This document shows positions 1-8,354 of a stretch of DNA of 45,156 bases, piece after piece. The stretch's first letter is position 1. Each line of letters opens with the position of its first letter. The stretch covers positions 1 to 45,156 of the forward strand of contig JAUWPO010000005.1 in NCBI GenBank assembly GCA_030611505.1, in the 5' to 3' direction. Both the position numbers and the translations under genes were made by a program. The notes under the pieces were generated by a model. It saw only the letters and a program-made list of their open reading frames with translations. It ran no database searches and was not told the DNA's origin. The stretch is from Chloroflexota bacterium. GTDB lineage: Bacteria; Chloroflexota; Anaerolineae; Anaerolineales; UBA4823.

Positions 1-323
1 GCGATGTCACCCAGCAGGTCTGCTGCCTCGTCCGGTTCCATCCTATTGAGAATCGGAGCCAGCTCATTCGTTTCCAAGCGCGTGGCGATTTCGGCCGCCT
101 CTTCATCTTCCAGTTCCTCTAGAATATCGGCTGAGTCTTCCGGGTCGAGGCGGGGCAGAAGTTCGTCCTGAGTCTCCGGAGAGAGTTCATTGAACACATA
201 GGCTTGGTCCGCAGGGCGCAGCGCTTCCACAATGTCGACTGCGTGATCCCAATCCTCTTTTGTCAATGCCTCTCGTAGCTGCGACAGTACATCATCCAGA
301 TTTACTTGATCGATTGCCATCAT
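1..323 (-). CDS. mgtE: MgtE-type magnesium transporter, N-terminal part (partial)
   Basis: The reverse strand from 323 is open to the window edge and encodes about 107 residues, so this is the 5' part of a longer gene. Two adjacent in-frame ATGs (323 and 320) are possible starts. The protein is acidic and helical, with repeated patterns such as LNRMEPDEAADLLGDI and ILEELEDEEAAEI. This is typical of the cytosolic MgtE N domain, the superhelical Mg2+ sensor that precedes the CBS pair and the membrane channel. The CBS and transmembrane parts lie outside the window, so a soluble protein with only this domain cannot be excluded. The gene diverges from the LOG gene across about 310 bases. Confidence 0.7.
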   Translation of the reverse strand, partial: MMAIDQVNLDDVLSQLREALTKEDWDHAVDIVEALRPADQAYVFNELSPETQDELLPRLDPEDSADILEELEDEEAAEIATRLETNELAPILNRMEPDEAADLLGDI

Positions 324-636
324 ATTTTCCCGTGTATCCGTGATTATTTTTAATTTTACTGTACAATGGGCAATTAATGCGCAGTTTCTCTGGGTTCGTA
401 TCCTGTTCTCTATTATGGATCCAGACCAACATGGGTTAATATAACCATACAAACCTCTGATAAGCGTACAGGAAAACCGGCTGACCCAAACCTGTCCGAT
501 AAGTACCCCGTATGGCGGCAGGCAAACTTTAAACTATGACTCAAGCGCTTGGGGAACACTGTATAATTAACTGATCAGTACGTATGTTAAGATCAACCAC
601 CCAAACCCAAGTAGCTGACAGAAAACAGGAATGATA
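324..636. other. Divergent intergenic region between mgtE-like and LOG genes
   Basis: About 310 bases without a gene. A TATAAT hexamer at 562-567 could be the -10 of a plus-strand promoter for the LOG gene, but no good -35 is present at the usual distance. A short inverted repeat, GGTTA-ATA-TAACC, lies at 434-446. I could not recognise an Mg2+-sensing M-box or ykoK-type leader on the minus strand upstream of the transporter gene. Confidence 0.4.
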
Positions 637-1221
637 ATGAATTCAATATGCATATACTGCGGATCTTCTGACAAAACAAAACCCATATACTTAGACGCAG
701 CCTATGAGATGGGGAAAGAAATCGCCCAGCGCGGTTTACTATTATGGTTTGGAGCAGGCAGTACGGGCTTGATGGGCGCTGTGGCAGACGGCGCCTTAGA
801 AGCGGGCGGCGAAGTGATTGGTGTGATCCCAGATTACTTCAACACCCCGGTATTGGCTCATCAATGTCTTACGAAACTGGAAGTGGTCGTATCGATGCGG
901 GAACAAATGGAGCGCCTGATGGAGCAGTCAGATTCATTTATAGCGCTCCCAGGTGGTTATGGAACCTATAAAGAACTTTTTGAGACTCTGACTCTGGCTC
1001 AAATTGGCAGGCATCAAAAACCAGTTGGTCTGCTGAACACCAATAACTATTTCTCTCCCCTCCTGGTGATGATCCAGCATACACAGGATGAGGGCTTTAT
1101 ATACGACGAACACAGCGACCTGTTCACCTACACCGATAAACCTGCTGAATTGGTGGATGCATTATCAAACTATCATCGTCCTGCGGGGCTTGAACGTTGG
1201 ATGACACGTAATGATGAATAA
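637..1221 (+). CDS. LOG-family protein (TIGR00730), putative cytokinin riboside 5'-monophosphate phosphoribohydrolase
   Basis: A protein of 194 residues with a Rossmann-like fold of the LOG (lonely guy) family. Members release the free base from cytokinin or AMP-type nucleotides. ATG at 637 is preferred over ATG at 631, because an AGGA at 626-629 is better spaced to it and homologues begin with the same IxxYCGSS strand. The signature PGGYGTYKE is present. Two usual features differ. The first glycine loop reads GAG (residues 39-41) rather than GGG. The MHERK motif is replaced by MREQM, so the usual catalytic arginine position is Gln90. Nucleotide binding is likely, but classical LOG catalysis is uncertain. 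The gene stands alone upstream of rho. Confidence 0.8.
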   Translation: MNSICIYCGSSDKTKPIYLDAAYEMGKEIAQRGLLLWFGAGSTGLMGAVADGALEAGGEVIGVIPDYFNTPVLAHQCLTKLEVVVSMREQMERLMEQSDSFIALPGGYGTYKELFETLTLAQIGRHQKPVGLLNTNNYFSPLLVMIQHTQDEGFIYDEHSDLFTYTDKPAELVDALSNYHRPAGLERWMTRNDE

Positions 1222-1689
1222 GAGTATCAACCCGATAATTTTGCGCACTTCCTCGGTATTGGGGGTACTGTATCGTCTTTTAAAATACTGTGGTATAATT
1301 TTCCCGTCTGGGGAAACCTTCTGAAGTTATCTAGCCTAGTTGTTTCTACCGAGTAATTCGGTATTAAGTAGGGCGGGAGCACCTGTGATCGGTGTTTTAA
1401 ATATTTATAATTCCTTAAAATTAGAACTGTTTTTTTAACGGTAATTTGATTTAGAGTATTTACACGACTATAGGCGCGTGTTATTTGGTCCATTGAATAC
1501 TATAAAGAAAACCTAACTGTTATTCTTCAGCACTCACATATCCCCTTTTGGCACTCATATTTTGGCGTCATTCCTCAATCACCCATCTTGATTGTCCAAT
1601 AAGCGGACATGTTCTATTGGCGGATATTAAAACCAAGCGGATATCTAAACTCAACCGAATTTAAGACCAACATCCTAGAGTAAAATAAT
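1222..1689 (+). promoter_or_regulatory. Long leader region upstream of rho with extended -10 promoter and stem-loops
   Basis: There are 468 bases without a convincing gene. TATAAT at 1294-1299 is preceded by TG at the extended -10 position (TGGTATAAT), giving a predicted start near 1306 and a leader of about 385 bases. An inverted repeat TTTCCC-GTCTG-GGGAAA (1300-1316) overlaps the transcription start and could be an operator. Within the leader are TACCGA-GTAAT-TCGGTA (about 1348-1364) and TGTCC-AATAAGC-GGACA (about 1593-1609). Three GCGGAyA-like repeats follow, starting near 1602, 1620 and 1636. rho is autoregulated through its leader in enterobacteria; whether this leader does the same is inference. 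No known riboswitch class was recognised. Confidence 0.45.
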
Positions 1690-2964
1690 ATGAATTTTCT
1701 TGAACTGGAAAACACATCTCTAACAAAACTGCGTAAGATGGCAATCGACCTTGATGTTAAAAATGCCAAACGTTTTAAAAAGGAAGATTTGATCCTGCGT
1801 ATCCAACAGGCTGAAGCTGAGGCGAAAGGCTTGGAGCTGCGCGGCGGCATCCTTGAAATCATGAGCGAAGGCATCGGATTCCTGCGCTTTGACCAGTACA
1901 AACCAGGTCCTCTCGATATTTATGTCTCACAATCACAAATCCGGCGCTTCCGGTTGCGCAACGGTGATCTGGTGATTGGACATGTGCGCCCGCCGCGCGA
2001 GTCTGAGCGTCATTATGGGCTGCTCAAAGTGGAGAGCGTTAACGGTCTCGCACCTGAGGAATCGAAGAACAGACCGATTTTCGAATCGCTTGTACCCATT
2101 TTCCCTGACGTGCGCTTTGATCTTGAGATGGATCGCCATACTGTTGCCACACGGCTTATTAACCTGGTAACACCAATCGGCCGCGGGCAGCGCGGACTCA
2201 TCGTTTCACCGCCAAAAGCTGGTAAAACCACCATCCTCAAACAAATCGCCAATTCGATCTCGTATAAATATCCTGGGGTGTACCTGATGGTCGCCTTGAT
2301 CGGTGAACGTCCTGAGGAAGTCACCGACATGGACCGGTCGGTGGATGCCGAAGTGATCTCCTCGACCTTCGACGAGCCAGTCACAGCGCATGTGCGCGCA
2401 GCAGAGATAGCGCTGGAGCGTGCCAAGCGTCTTGTTGAAATTGGACGTGATGTGGTGATTTTGATGGACTCAATCACCCGTCTGGCACGCGCCTACAACC
2501 TGGTCGTTACTCCTTCAGGGCGTACATTATCAGGAGGGATTGATCCATCTGCCTTGTACCCACCCAAACGCTTCTTCGGTGCAGCTCGCAATATCGAGGA
2601 TGGCGGTTCCCTGACCATCATCGCAACTTGCCTGATCGACACAGGGTCGCGCATGGACGACGTGGTATATGAGGAGTTCAAGGGTACCGGCAATATGGAA
2701 CTCCATCTCTCACGCCACCTGCAAGAAAGGCGCGTATTCCCGGCTATCGACATCGATCGTTCCTCTACCCGGAGGGAGGAGCTGTTACTCGGTCCGGACA
2801 TCACTCCGCGCGTTTGGCTGATGCGCCGGATGTACGATCAAATGATAACATCACCTCCCCATGGTGCCGGGTTGGGTATCACAACAGCTACCGAGGCCAT
2901 AATTCAGCGTCTTGCTCGCACCGAAAATAATATGGAATTTCTGGAAAACTTGACCGAGGATTAA
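1690..2964 (+). CDS. rho: Transcription termination factor Rho
   Basis: A 424-residue homohexameric RNA-dependent ATPase/helicase that binds nascent C-rich RNA and releases RNA polymerase. It shows the N-terminal SAP-like helical domain (about residues 4-43), the cold-shock-type RNA-binding fold (about 50-115, with DIYVSQSQIRRFRLR), and the RecA-type motor with the P-loop PPKAGKTT (about 173-180). The family stretches ALIGERPEEVTDM and MDSITRLARAYN follow. Length is normal and there is no large insertion. The start ATG at 1690 fits homologues, although the ribosome-binding site is weak. The gene sits behind an unusually long leader and is followed by a small unknown gene on the same strand. 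Confidence 0.97.
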   Translation: MNFLELENTSLTKLRKMAIDLDVKNAKRFKKEDLILRIQQAEAEAKGLELRGGILEIMSEGIGFLRFDQYKPGPLDIYVSQSQIRRFRLRNGDLVIGHVRPPRESERHYGLLKVESVNGLAPEESKNRPIFESLVPIFPDVRFDLEMDRHTVATRLINLVTPIGRGQRGLIVSPPKAGKTTILKQIANSISYKYPGVYLMVALIGERPEEVTDMDRSVDAEVISSTFDEPVTAHVRAAEIALERAKRLVEIGRDVVILMDSITRLARAYNLVVTPSGRTLSGGIDPSALYPPKRFFGAARNIEDGGSLTIIATCLIDTGSRMDDVVYEEFKGTGNMELHLSRHLQERRVFPAIDIDRSSTRREELLLGPDITPRVWLMRRMYDQMITSPPHGAGLGITTATEAIIQRLARTENNMEFLENLTED

Positions 2965-2976
2965 TAACTGCAATCA

Positions 2977-2991
2977 ACTCTTCTCAAGAGT
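2977..2991 (+). other. Short hairpin after rho
   Basis: A perfect 6-bp stem ACTCTT-CTC-AAGAGT lies 12 bases after the rho stop codon. No T-run follows, so it is not a convincing intrinsic terminator and the next small gene may be co-transcribed with rho. Confidence 0.3.
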
Positions 2992-3030
2992 CCGGACACT
3001 CTCACTTAAAAAAACCACGTAGGAACAACT

Positions 3031-3216
3031 ATGACAAGCGAGATACCTGAACCCAAAACAAAAGTGATCGCTGAAACAGACAATTATATGGCCTGGCAAG
3101 CAGATGAACCCGACGGGGAGAGGACTTATCACCTCGAGCTCCAAAATTTTACACTACACTTTTTTCAAGAAGAATGGGAGGAGTTCCTTAACTTAATCTG
3201 TGCGCTGAGAGAATAA
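3031..3216 (+). CDS. Small conserved-looking protein of unknown function
   Basis: A 61-residue acidic protein, not recognised. An AGGA ribosome-binding site lies 9 bases before the ATG, and the gene follows rho by 66 bases on the same strand, which supports a real gene. The chain is rich in aromatic and acidic residues (tracts FTLHFFQEEWEEF and NYMAWQADEPDG). It has no signal peptide or membrane segment and looks like a small alpha/beta protein. It converges on the transglycosylase gene 16 bases downstream. It could be a Rho-linked small protein or simply a neighbour. Confidence 0.6.
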   Translation: MTSEIPEPKTKVIAETDNYMAWQADEPDGERTYHLELQNFTLHFFQEEWEEFLNLICALRE

Positions 3217-3232
3217 ACCCAATTTTCTAACA

Positions 3233-4852
3233 TCATTCGGTTTCGGTGATTTTCTCAACGTAAGGTATCACACCTTTACAAGGTTCTGTGAAATATTCCT
3301 GCACCTGCTCCCAGTTAAGCAGCCCAACGTTCAGCCAGGTTTGATGAATGGCATAAGAAACACACCCCGGTCCAGCGTGATAATTGGCAACCGTAAAACG
3401 CCACAAATCCTCATAAGTGGAGACGTCCCCCGCTAATTCTCCTGTCGCATTATCTATGGTCTGGCAAATTTGAGCACAGTTCGCCATCAACATGTTAGCG
3501 AACAGAGATACACTGAAACTCGTTTGGGTCAGATCAATTCCGGTGGGACATTCCTCACAATCAGTCTTTGCCTGTAGCGCCACCGCTCCCCTTAAGATAG
3601 CCTGTTCATGGTCACTCAAACTTAAATACCCCTCATCACAAGTCTCTTCAACAAGCACCAAGGGACAAAACTGTTCATAGAACGGAGTATTCCACAATAA
3701 AACGGAATCGGCGCCCGTATCTGTAACCTGACCCAAGCCGAATTCGTATCGAACTCGAAAGACCCCGGGCCAAAACTGGCTTTCTTGGGCGAACAGATTC
3801 TTCATCAATTGTGCCGGGATGCCTGACTCCTGGGCGACCTCAATGATCCTCTGATCAAATTGATTTTGCCAATCATCTAGAATTGGTCTGGCTTTTTCAA
3901 GACCACAAACATCTGCATAACCGTTCGGCAGCAAGCCTCCCGAGGTGCAACCCGAAACATCAATTAACCCTTGAGATATCAACCTGCCAGCCAAGTAGTA
4001 GTAAGGCTCATCGGACGCTATTAGTTCTTCTCGTTCAGGAGTTGTCAGCCAATCGGGTGAACCTCCAATAGGCGGGAACGACTTCCATATCCGGGCACAG
4101 CTTGCTAAAGGATCCCCAACCCATTGGGTGCTGATCACATCCACGTACCAGCCACCACCCCCCGGTGCCGTAGAAACACCCGTGTCAATAACCCGTACAT
4201 GCGCCGTGTACTTTTCGCTCGTATCACCGTAACTGGATTCGGCCCAGAACTCCACCACTGATCCGAGCAGCGGCGTGGCACGTAAGGGAAGAGAGCAGGA
4301 TTGCTCCGGGCAGACAAAAGGTTCCCCATCGTATGTGCCGTGAATAGCTACGATTTCCTCGTTCGGGAGCGGCTCTTCACCAATGAGCAGCAGGTTGGGG
4401 ATTTCGGGACAGAAATTCGTAGGCGGAGTGGGCGCACACCCTTCAAGATCCACCCATACAACCGGTTCTGGTAATTCTACGACGACTTCCTTCTCTTGTG
4501 GTTGGGATGAAGCCAGGTACAGGTATAAACCCTTGCAATCTATAGTTGGGGTACTTTCCTCGTTGGATATCTTACAGGGGGGTGTTATTTGCCACAACTT
4601 ACCTAACTTATTTCCGCAATCCCGGAAAACTTCCTCAGTAGTTGGTAGCCCCTCGTGGTCGGCATATATCCGGCATACGACCTCATTATTTGACCAGGAT
4701 ATTAACCACCACTCATATTCTGTGTACGGGACAATGATCGTCGTAGTACGACCGGATTCATCAGCAGAAACAACTCCCACCTGGAACGCAAAAACAACCA
4801 GGAGGAGCACGGTTAAGGAAACTACGACGAAGATCCTTTTTTCCCACTCCAT
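3233..4852 (-). CDS. Exported lytic transglycosylase-like protein (SLT domain)
   Basis: A 539-residue predicted cell-wall enzyme that would cleave the MurNAc-GlcNAc bond of peptidoglycan. The N-terminus has charged residues, then a hydrophobic stretch (about residues 6-30) ending near VVSADES, a signal peptide or anchor. The middle region is rich in Cys and Pro and is not recognised. The C-terminal SLT-like domain shows GIPAQLMKNLFAQESQFWP with candidate catalytic Glu357, then FGLGQVTDTGAD, and NYHAGPGC in place of the common NYNAG motif. The reading frame extends upstream to a GTG at 4876. ATG 4852 is preferred because a near-consensus promoter places the transcript start next to it. Many cysteines suggest disulfides outside the cell. 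Confidence 0.75.
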   Translation of the reverse strand: MEWEKRIFVVVSLTVLLLVVFAFQVGVVSADESGRTTTIIVPYTEYEWWLISWSNNEVVCRIYADHEGLPTTEEVFRDCGNKLGKLWQITPPCKISNEESTPTIDCKGLYLYLASSQPQEKEVVVELPEPVVWVDLEGCAPTPPTNFCPEIPNLLLIGEEPLPNEEIVAIHGTYDGEPFVCPEQSCSLPLRATPLLGSVVEFWAESSYGDTSEKYTAHVRVIDTGVSTAPGGGGWYVDVISTQWVGDPLASCARIWKSFPPIGGSPDWLTTPEREELIASDEPYYYLAGRLISQGLIDVSGCTSGGLLPNGYADVCGLEKARPILDDWQNQFDQRIIEVAQESGIPAQLMKNLFAQESQFWPGVFRVRYEFGLGQVTDTGADSVLLWNTPFYEQFCPLVLVEETCDEGYLSLSDHEQAILRGAVALQAKTDCEECPTGIDLTQTSFSVSLFANMLMANCAQICQTIDNATGELAGDVSTYEDLWRFTVANYHAGPGCVSYAIHQTWLNVGLLNWEQVQEYFTEPCKGVIPYVEKITETE

Positions 4853-4860
4853 CTGTATAA

Positions 4861-4889
4861 AAAATAACATATTCACGGTAGCCTGTCAA
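4861..4889 (-). promoter_or_regulatory. Promoter of the lytic transglycosylase gene (leaderless)
   Basis: On the minus strand, TTGACA (4884-4889) and TATTTT (4861-4866) are separated by 17 bases. The expected start is around 4853-4854, directly at ATG 4852. This implies a leaderless mRNA and decides the start codon. Confidence 0.6.
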
Positions 4890-4963
4890 CCATTTTTAAG
4901 ATTTGGTTAAGAACAACACCGTTTCACTTTTACTATCACAGACCGGCACTGACCATTTTGCCT

Positions 4964-4992
4964 TTGACTTGCTCCCTCGAATAGCCCATGAT
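4964..4992 (+). promoter_or_regulatory. Possible polA promoter
   Basis: TTGACT (4964-4969) and CATGAT (4987-4992) are 17 bases apart on the plus strand. This is a moderate sigma-70-type match that would give a leader of roughly 100 bases before polA. Confidence 0.35.
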
Positions 4993-5096
4993 AAACTCTA
5001 ATCGAATTGAAGAACCAATTTTTTTACTAGGGAATTGTGGTCAAAACCGATTAAATAAAGTATTTCTATCAGCCAGCCGGATTTGAAAGGTGATCT

Positions 5097-7937
5097 ATGC
5101 CCCAAACTTTGTACCTTATCGACGGTCACGCTTTGGCTTACCGCACATACTTCGCCCTAACGCGGGGTGGATCCTCAGGATTTACGACCCGCAGTGGAGA
5201 GCCTACCGCGGGCGTTTTTGGATTCGCCAGTGTGCTCTTACACATTTTGGAACAAGAAAATCCCGATTTTCTCGCAGTTGCTTTTGACACTGGGCGCACA
5301 TTCCGCGATGAGCTGTACTCTGAATACAAAGCCACGCGTGCCAAAATGCCGGATGATCTGCGTCCTCAAATCGAACGTATTCGCCAACTTGTGGACGCGT
5401 TCAACATTCCGCGCCTCGAATTGGAAGGTTATGAAGCGGATGATGTTCTGGGAAGTGCAGCCCACCAGGCAGTTGAACACGGTCTGGGCGTTAAGATCAT
5501 CACCGGAGATCGCGACCTGCTCCAGTTGGTAGACGAACGTGTCATCGTCACCCTGCCGGGAAAAAGCCTTTCCGATTCCAAGGATTACACGTCTAAAGAT
5601 GTTATTGAGGCCCTCGGGGTACGTCCAGACCAGGTGGTGGATTACAAGGCGCTGGTTGGCGATAAATCCGACAATATCCCGGGGGTAGCCGGAATCGGTC
5701 CGAAGACAGCTGTCTCCCTACTGGGTTCTTATGATGACCTGGATGGCGTTTATGCACATTTAGATGATCTTTCTCCCAACCTGCAGAAGAAATTGGAAAC
5801 CAGCCGCGAAAACGCTTACATGAGCCAGGAATTGGCCAGGATTGTCACACAATTGGATGTACCCCTGGATTTAGAACAAGCGCGACCGGAAGAATTCGAA
5901 CCGCAGGAAGTTGAAGAGCTTTTTCGCGAGCTTGAATTCCGTACCCTTCGAAAGCGGTTAACCGCTCTGGAACTTTTCTACGGCAAAACAAGCGTAAGAC
6001 AAGGACAGCAGCTTACGATGTTCGAATCAAATGGTACTAAGCTCCAAACTCCTCCTCATGCAGTCCAGCCCTCATTCACCTATGCGCTCCAGACTATTAT
6101 CATCGATTCTCATGAAGCACTTAATGACCTTATCAAACGATTATCCCAGGCAGAGGTAATCTCTATTGACACCGAAACAACTTCCACCGACCAGATGAGC
6201 GCCGAATTGGTGGGCATCTCTTTGGCAGTTGAGCTTGGGACGGGTTATTACATTCCACTCGGACACAGCGGGAGTGACGATTCACAACTACCAGTAAAGA
6301 CCGTATTGGATGCGCTGCGTGGTCCTCTTACGGATACTAATATCTCCAAAATTGGACACAACATTAAGTACGATTATGTGGTTCTCGCACGCAATGGGTT
6401 GCGCGCCAGCCCCCTAACATTCGACACGATGATCGCAGAATGGTTGATCAACCCCACTTCGCGCAATCTGGGTTTGAAGAATCTGGCATGGGTGCGCCAG
6501 GGTATTGCAATGACTGGCATAGAGGAATTGATCGGCAAAGGAAAACAGCAGCTTTCGATGAGCGATGTTTCTATCGAGAAAGCAGCACCCTACGCGGCGG
6601 CAGATGCTGAGATCGTTTTAAGCTTGATGTCTGAATTAAAGGAAGAATTGGGCGGAAGAAATGGGAGTGCACTATTCAAAGAGCTTGAAATGCCTCTCGT
6701 GCCGGTCTTGGCCGAGATGGAGATAACGGGTGTAGCCCTGGATACAGGTTTTCTAAACCGGATGTCATCTGAACTGAATGAACGCTTGCTGGAAATCGAA
6801 CAAAAAATCTTTGCAGAAGTTGGAGAATCGTTCAATCTCAACTCTCCCCAACAGCTCTCGGTGGCGCTGTTTGAAAAGCTGCAGATCACACCCCCCGACC
6901 GGACGAAACGCACCGCCAGTGGTTTTTATTCCACTGCCGCCAGTGTCCTTGAATCGCTGGGCGGACAACACACGGTTGTAGATTGGGTGCTGGAATACCG
7001 CGAACTTGCCAAATTAAAGTCAACTTACGTGGATGCACTTCCGCTGCAGGTGAATCCAACAACAGGCAGGGTACACACATCTTTCAACCAGACCGGTTCA
7101 GTAACGGGCAGGATCGCTTCTTCCAAACCCAATCTTCAGAATATCCCCATACGCACCGAAATTGGGCGGAAAGTTCGCAAGGCGTTTGTCGCATCAGCAG
7201 GGCATCTTTTTCTCTCAGTTGACTACTCGCAGATCGAACTGCGTATCGTAGCCCATATGGCAGAGGATAAAGCCATGCTGGATGCTTTCCGAGCCGGACA
7301 GGATATTCACGCCGCTACGGCTGCGGCTATATACAAAGTTCCTCTTGATGAAGTGTCAAAGGAGCAGCGCCGCCGTGCTAAGGGTATCAATTTTGGATTA
7401 ATATATGGGATGAGCGCTTTTGGGCTGACACGATACACAGATTTAACCCTGGCTGAATCAGAAGATTTTATGCACGCATATTTCCAGCAATTCCCCGGTA
7501 TCAAACGATATTTAGAAAAAATACGCCAACTGGCTGCTGAACAAGGCTACGTCGAGACTCTGCTTGGTCGCAGGCGCTATTTCCCGGGGTTGAAACACCA
7601 ATCCAACCGCAATGTCCGCAACCGGGAAGAGCGAGAAGCGATCAACGCCCCAATTCAAGGAACAGCTGCCGATATTATGAAAATTGCCATGCTGCACGTT
7701 CCCAAAGCGCTTTCGGATGCAGGTCTATCAGCACGCATGATCCTGCAAGTACACGACGAGTTAGTGTGGGAGTGCCCGGATAATGAGCTGATGGAAACAG
7801 GGGAACTCGTGCAACGTGTAATGGAAAACGCCTATTCACTCAGTGTTGCTCTAATTACAGATGCGCGTTACGGACCTAATTGGGCTCAAATGACTCCGCT
7901 CAGCAACAGTAAGCAGCGATCTGACCGATCCATCTAA
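5097..7937 (+). CDS. polA: DNA polymerase I with 5' nuclease and proofreading domains
   Basis: A 946-residue three-domain repair and Okazaki-fragment polymerase. The 5'-3' nuclease (about residues 1-290) has GYEADDVLG and the helix-hairpin-helix PGVAGIGPKTA. The 3'-5' exonuclease domain keeps its acidic residues (DTET at 358-361, NIKYDYVVL, YAAADAE), so proofreading should be active, unlike in Taq. Polymerase motif A is DYSQIELR with Asp709, motif B is RRRAKGINFGLIYG, and motif C is QVHDELVW with Asp887 and Glu888. Length matches full-size Pol I. The ATG follows a good GAAAGGTGAT ribosome-binding site. A small DUF6504-like gene follows almost directly. Confidence 0.97.
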   Translation: MPQTLYLIDGHALAYRTYFALTRGGSSGFTTRSGEPTAGVFGFASVLLHILEQENPDFLAVAFDTGRTFRDELYSEYKATRAKMPDDLRPQIERIRQLVDAFNIPRLELEGYEADDVLGSAAHQAVEHGLGVKIITGDRDLLQLVDERVIVTLPGKSLSDSKDYTSKDVIEALGVRPDQVVDYKALVGDKSDNIPGVAGIGPKTAVSLLGSYDDLDGVYAHLDDLSPNLQKKLETSRENAYMSQELARIVTQLDVPLDLEQARPEEFEPQEVEELFRELEFRTLRKRLTALELFYGKTSVRQGQQLTMFESNGTKLQTPPHAVQPSFTYALQTIIIDSHEALNDLIKRLSQAEVISIDTETTSTDQMSAELVGISLAVELGTGYYIPLGHSGSDDSQLPVKTVLDALRGPLTDTNISKIGHNIKYDYVVLARNGLRASPLTFDTMIAEWLINPTSRNLGLKNLAWVRQGIAMTGIEELIGKGKQQLSMSDVSIEKAAPYAAADAEIVLSLMSELKEELGGRNGSALFKELEMPLVPVLAEMEITGVALDTGFLNRMSSELNERLLEIEQKIFAEVGESFNLNSPQQLSVALFEKLQITPPDRTKRTASGFYSTAASVLESLGGQHTVVDWVLEYRELAKLKSTYVDALPLQVNPTTGRVHTSFNQTGSVTGRIASSKPNLQNIPIRTEIGRKVRKAFVASAGHLFLSVDYSQIELRIVAHMAEDKAMLDAFRAGQDIHAATAAAIYKVPLDEVSKEQRRRAKGINFGLIYGMSAFGLTRYTDLTLAESEDFMHAYFQQFPGIKRYLEKIRQLAAEQGYVETLLGRRRYFPGLKHQSNRNVRNREEREAINAPIQGTAADIMKIAMLHVPKALSDAGLSARMILQVHDELVWECPDNELMETGELVQRVMENAYSLSVALITDARYGPNWAQMTPLSNSKQRSDRSI

Positions 7938-7945
7938 TTTTGTCT

Positions 7946-8314
7946 ATGGCGACCAAACCTTTAAGATTTATCGGCGAACCAGTTGAAGTTCACTTCAACC
8001 AACCTCCAACGCTTGAGAAAAAGCCCGGTCCTCCAGATAGCTTCACGTGGCGGGGAGAAACTTTCGTCATTACTGAGATATTAAGCGAGTGGCACGATTA
8101 CGCTCGCTACGGGCGTATGGCTCGAAATATGACAGCCGAACACAGCCGGCGAGCGGGACAACGCGGCTCCTGGGGGGTTGGACAGGACTATTACCGCATT
8201 CAGACGTCAAATGGACGTATCTTTGACCTGTATTACGACCGGGCACCGAAGAGCGTAGACCAGCGCAAAGGTGCATGGTTCCTGGATAGGGAATTGGAGT
8301 CCTTCAGCGAGTGA
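7946..8314 (+). CDS. DUF6504-like small protein downstream of polA
   Basis: A 122-residue protein resembling DUF6504, a small beta-rich family often found near DNA polymerases. The pattern is a GEPVEV opening strand, FTWRGETFVITEILSEWHDY, then DYYRIQTSNGRIFDLYYD near the end. The frame also allows a TTG at 7940. ATG 7946 is chosen, and both are within 9 bases of the polA stop with no Shine-Dalgarno sequence, which suggests translational coupling. The function of the family is not known to me. The polA linkage hints at a nucleic-acid or repair-associated role (inference). Confidence 0.65.
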   Translation: MATKPLRFIGEPVEVHFNQPPTLEKKPGPPDSFTWRGETFVITEILSEWHDYARYGRMARNMTAEHSRRAGQRGSWGVGQDYYRIQTSNGRIFDLYYDRAPKSVDQRKGAWFLDRELESFSE

Positions 8315-8354
8315 AGTCAGGGCAGGGATGTTTGCGATCTATCATTGTCCAGAA

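Noticed and set aside
1325-1400. Resemblance to a purine riboswitch (GTTTCTACC)
   Set aside because: The GTTTCTACC nonamer is present, but the preceding P2 stem and the following CCGTAAA and GACTATG-type parts are missing.
1227-1493. 88-residue minus-strand reading frame in the rho leader
   Set aside because: No ribosome-binding site or recognisable domain; it lies opposite the leader with its stems and has an irregular composition.
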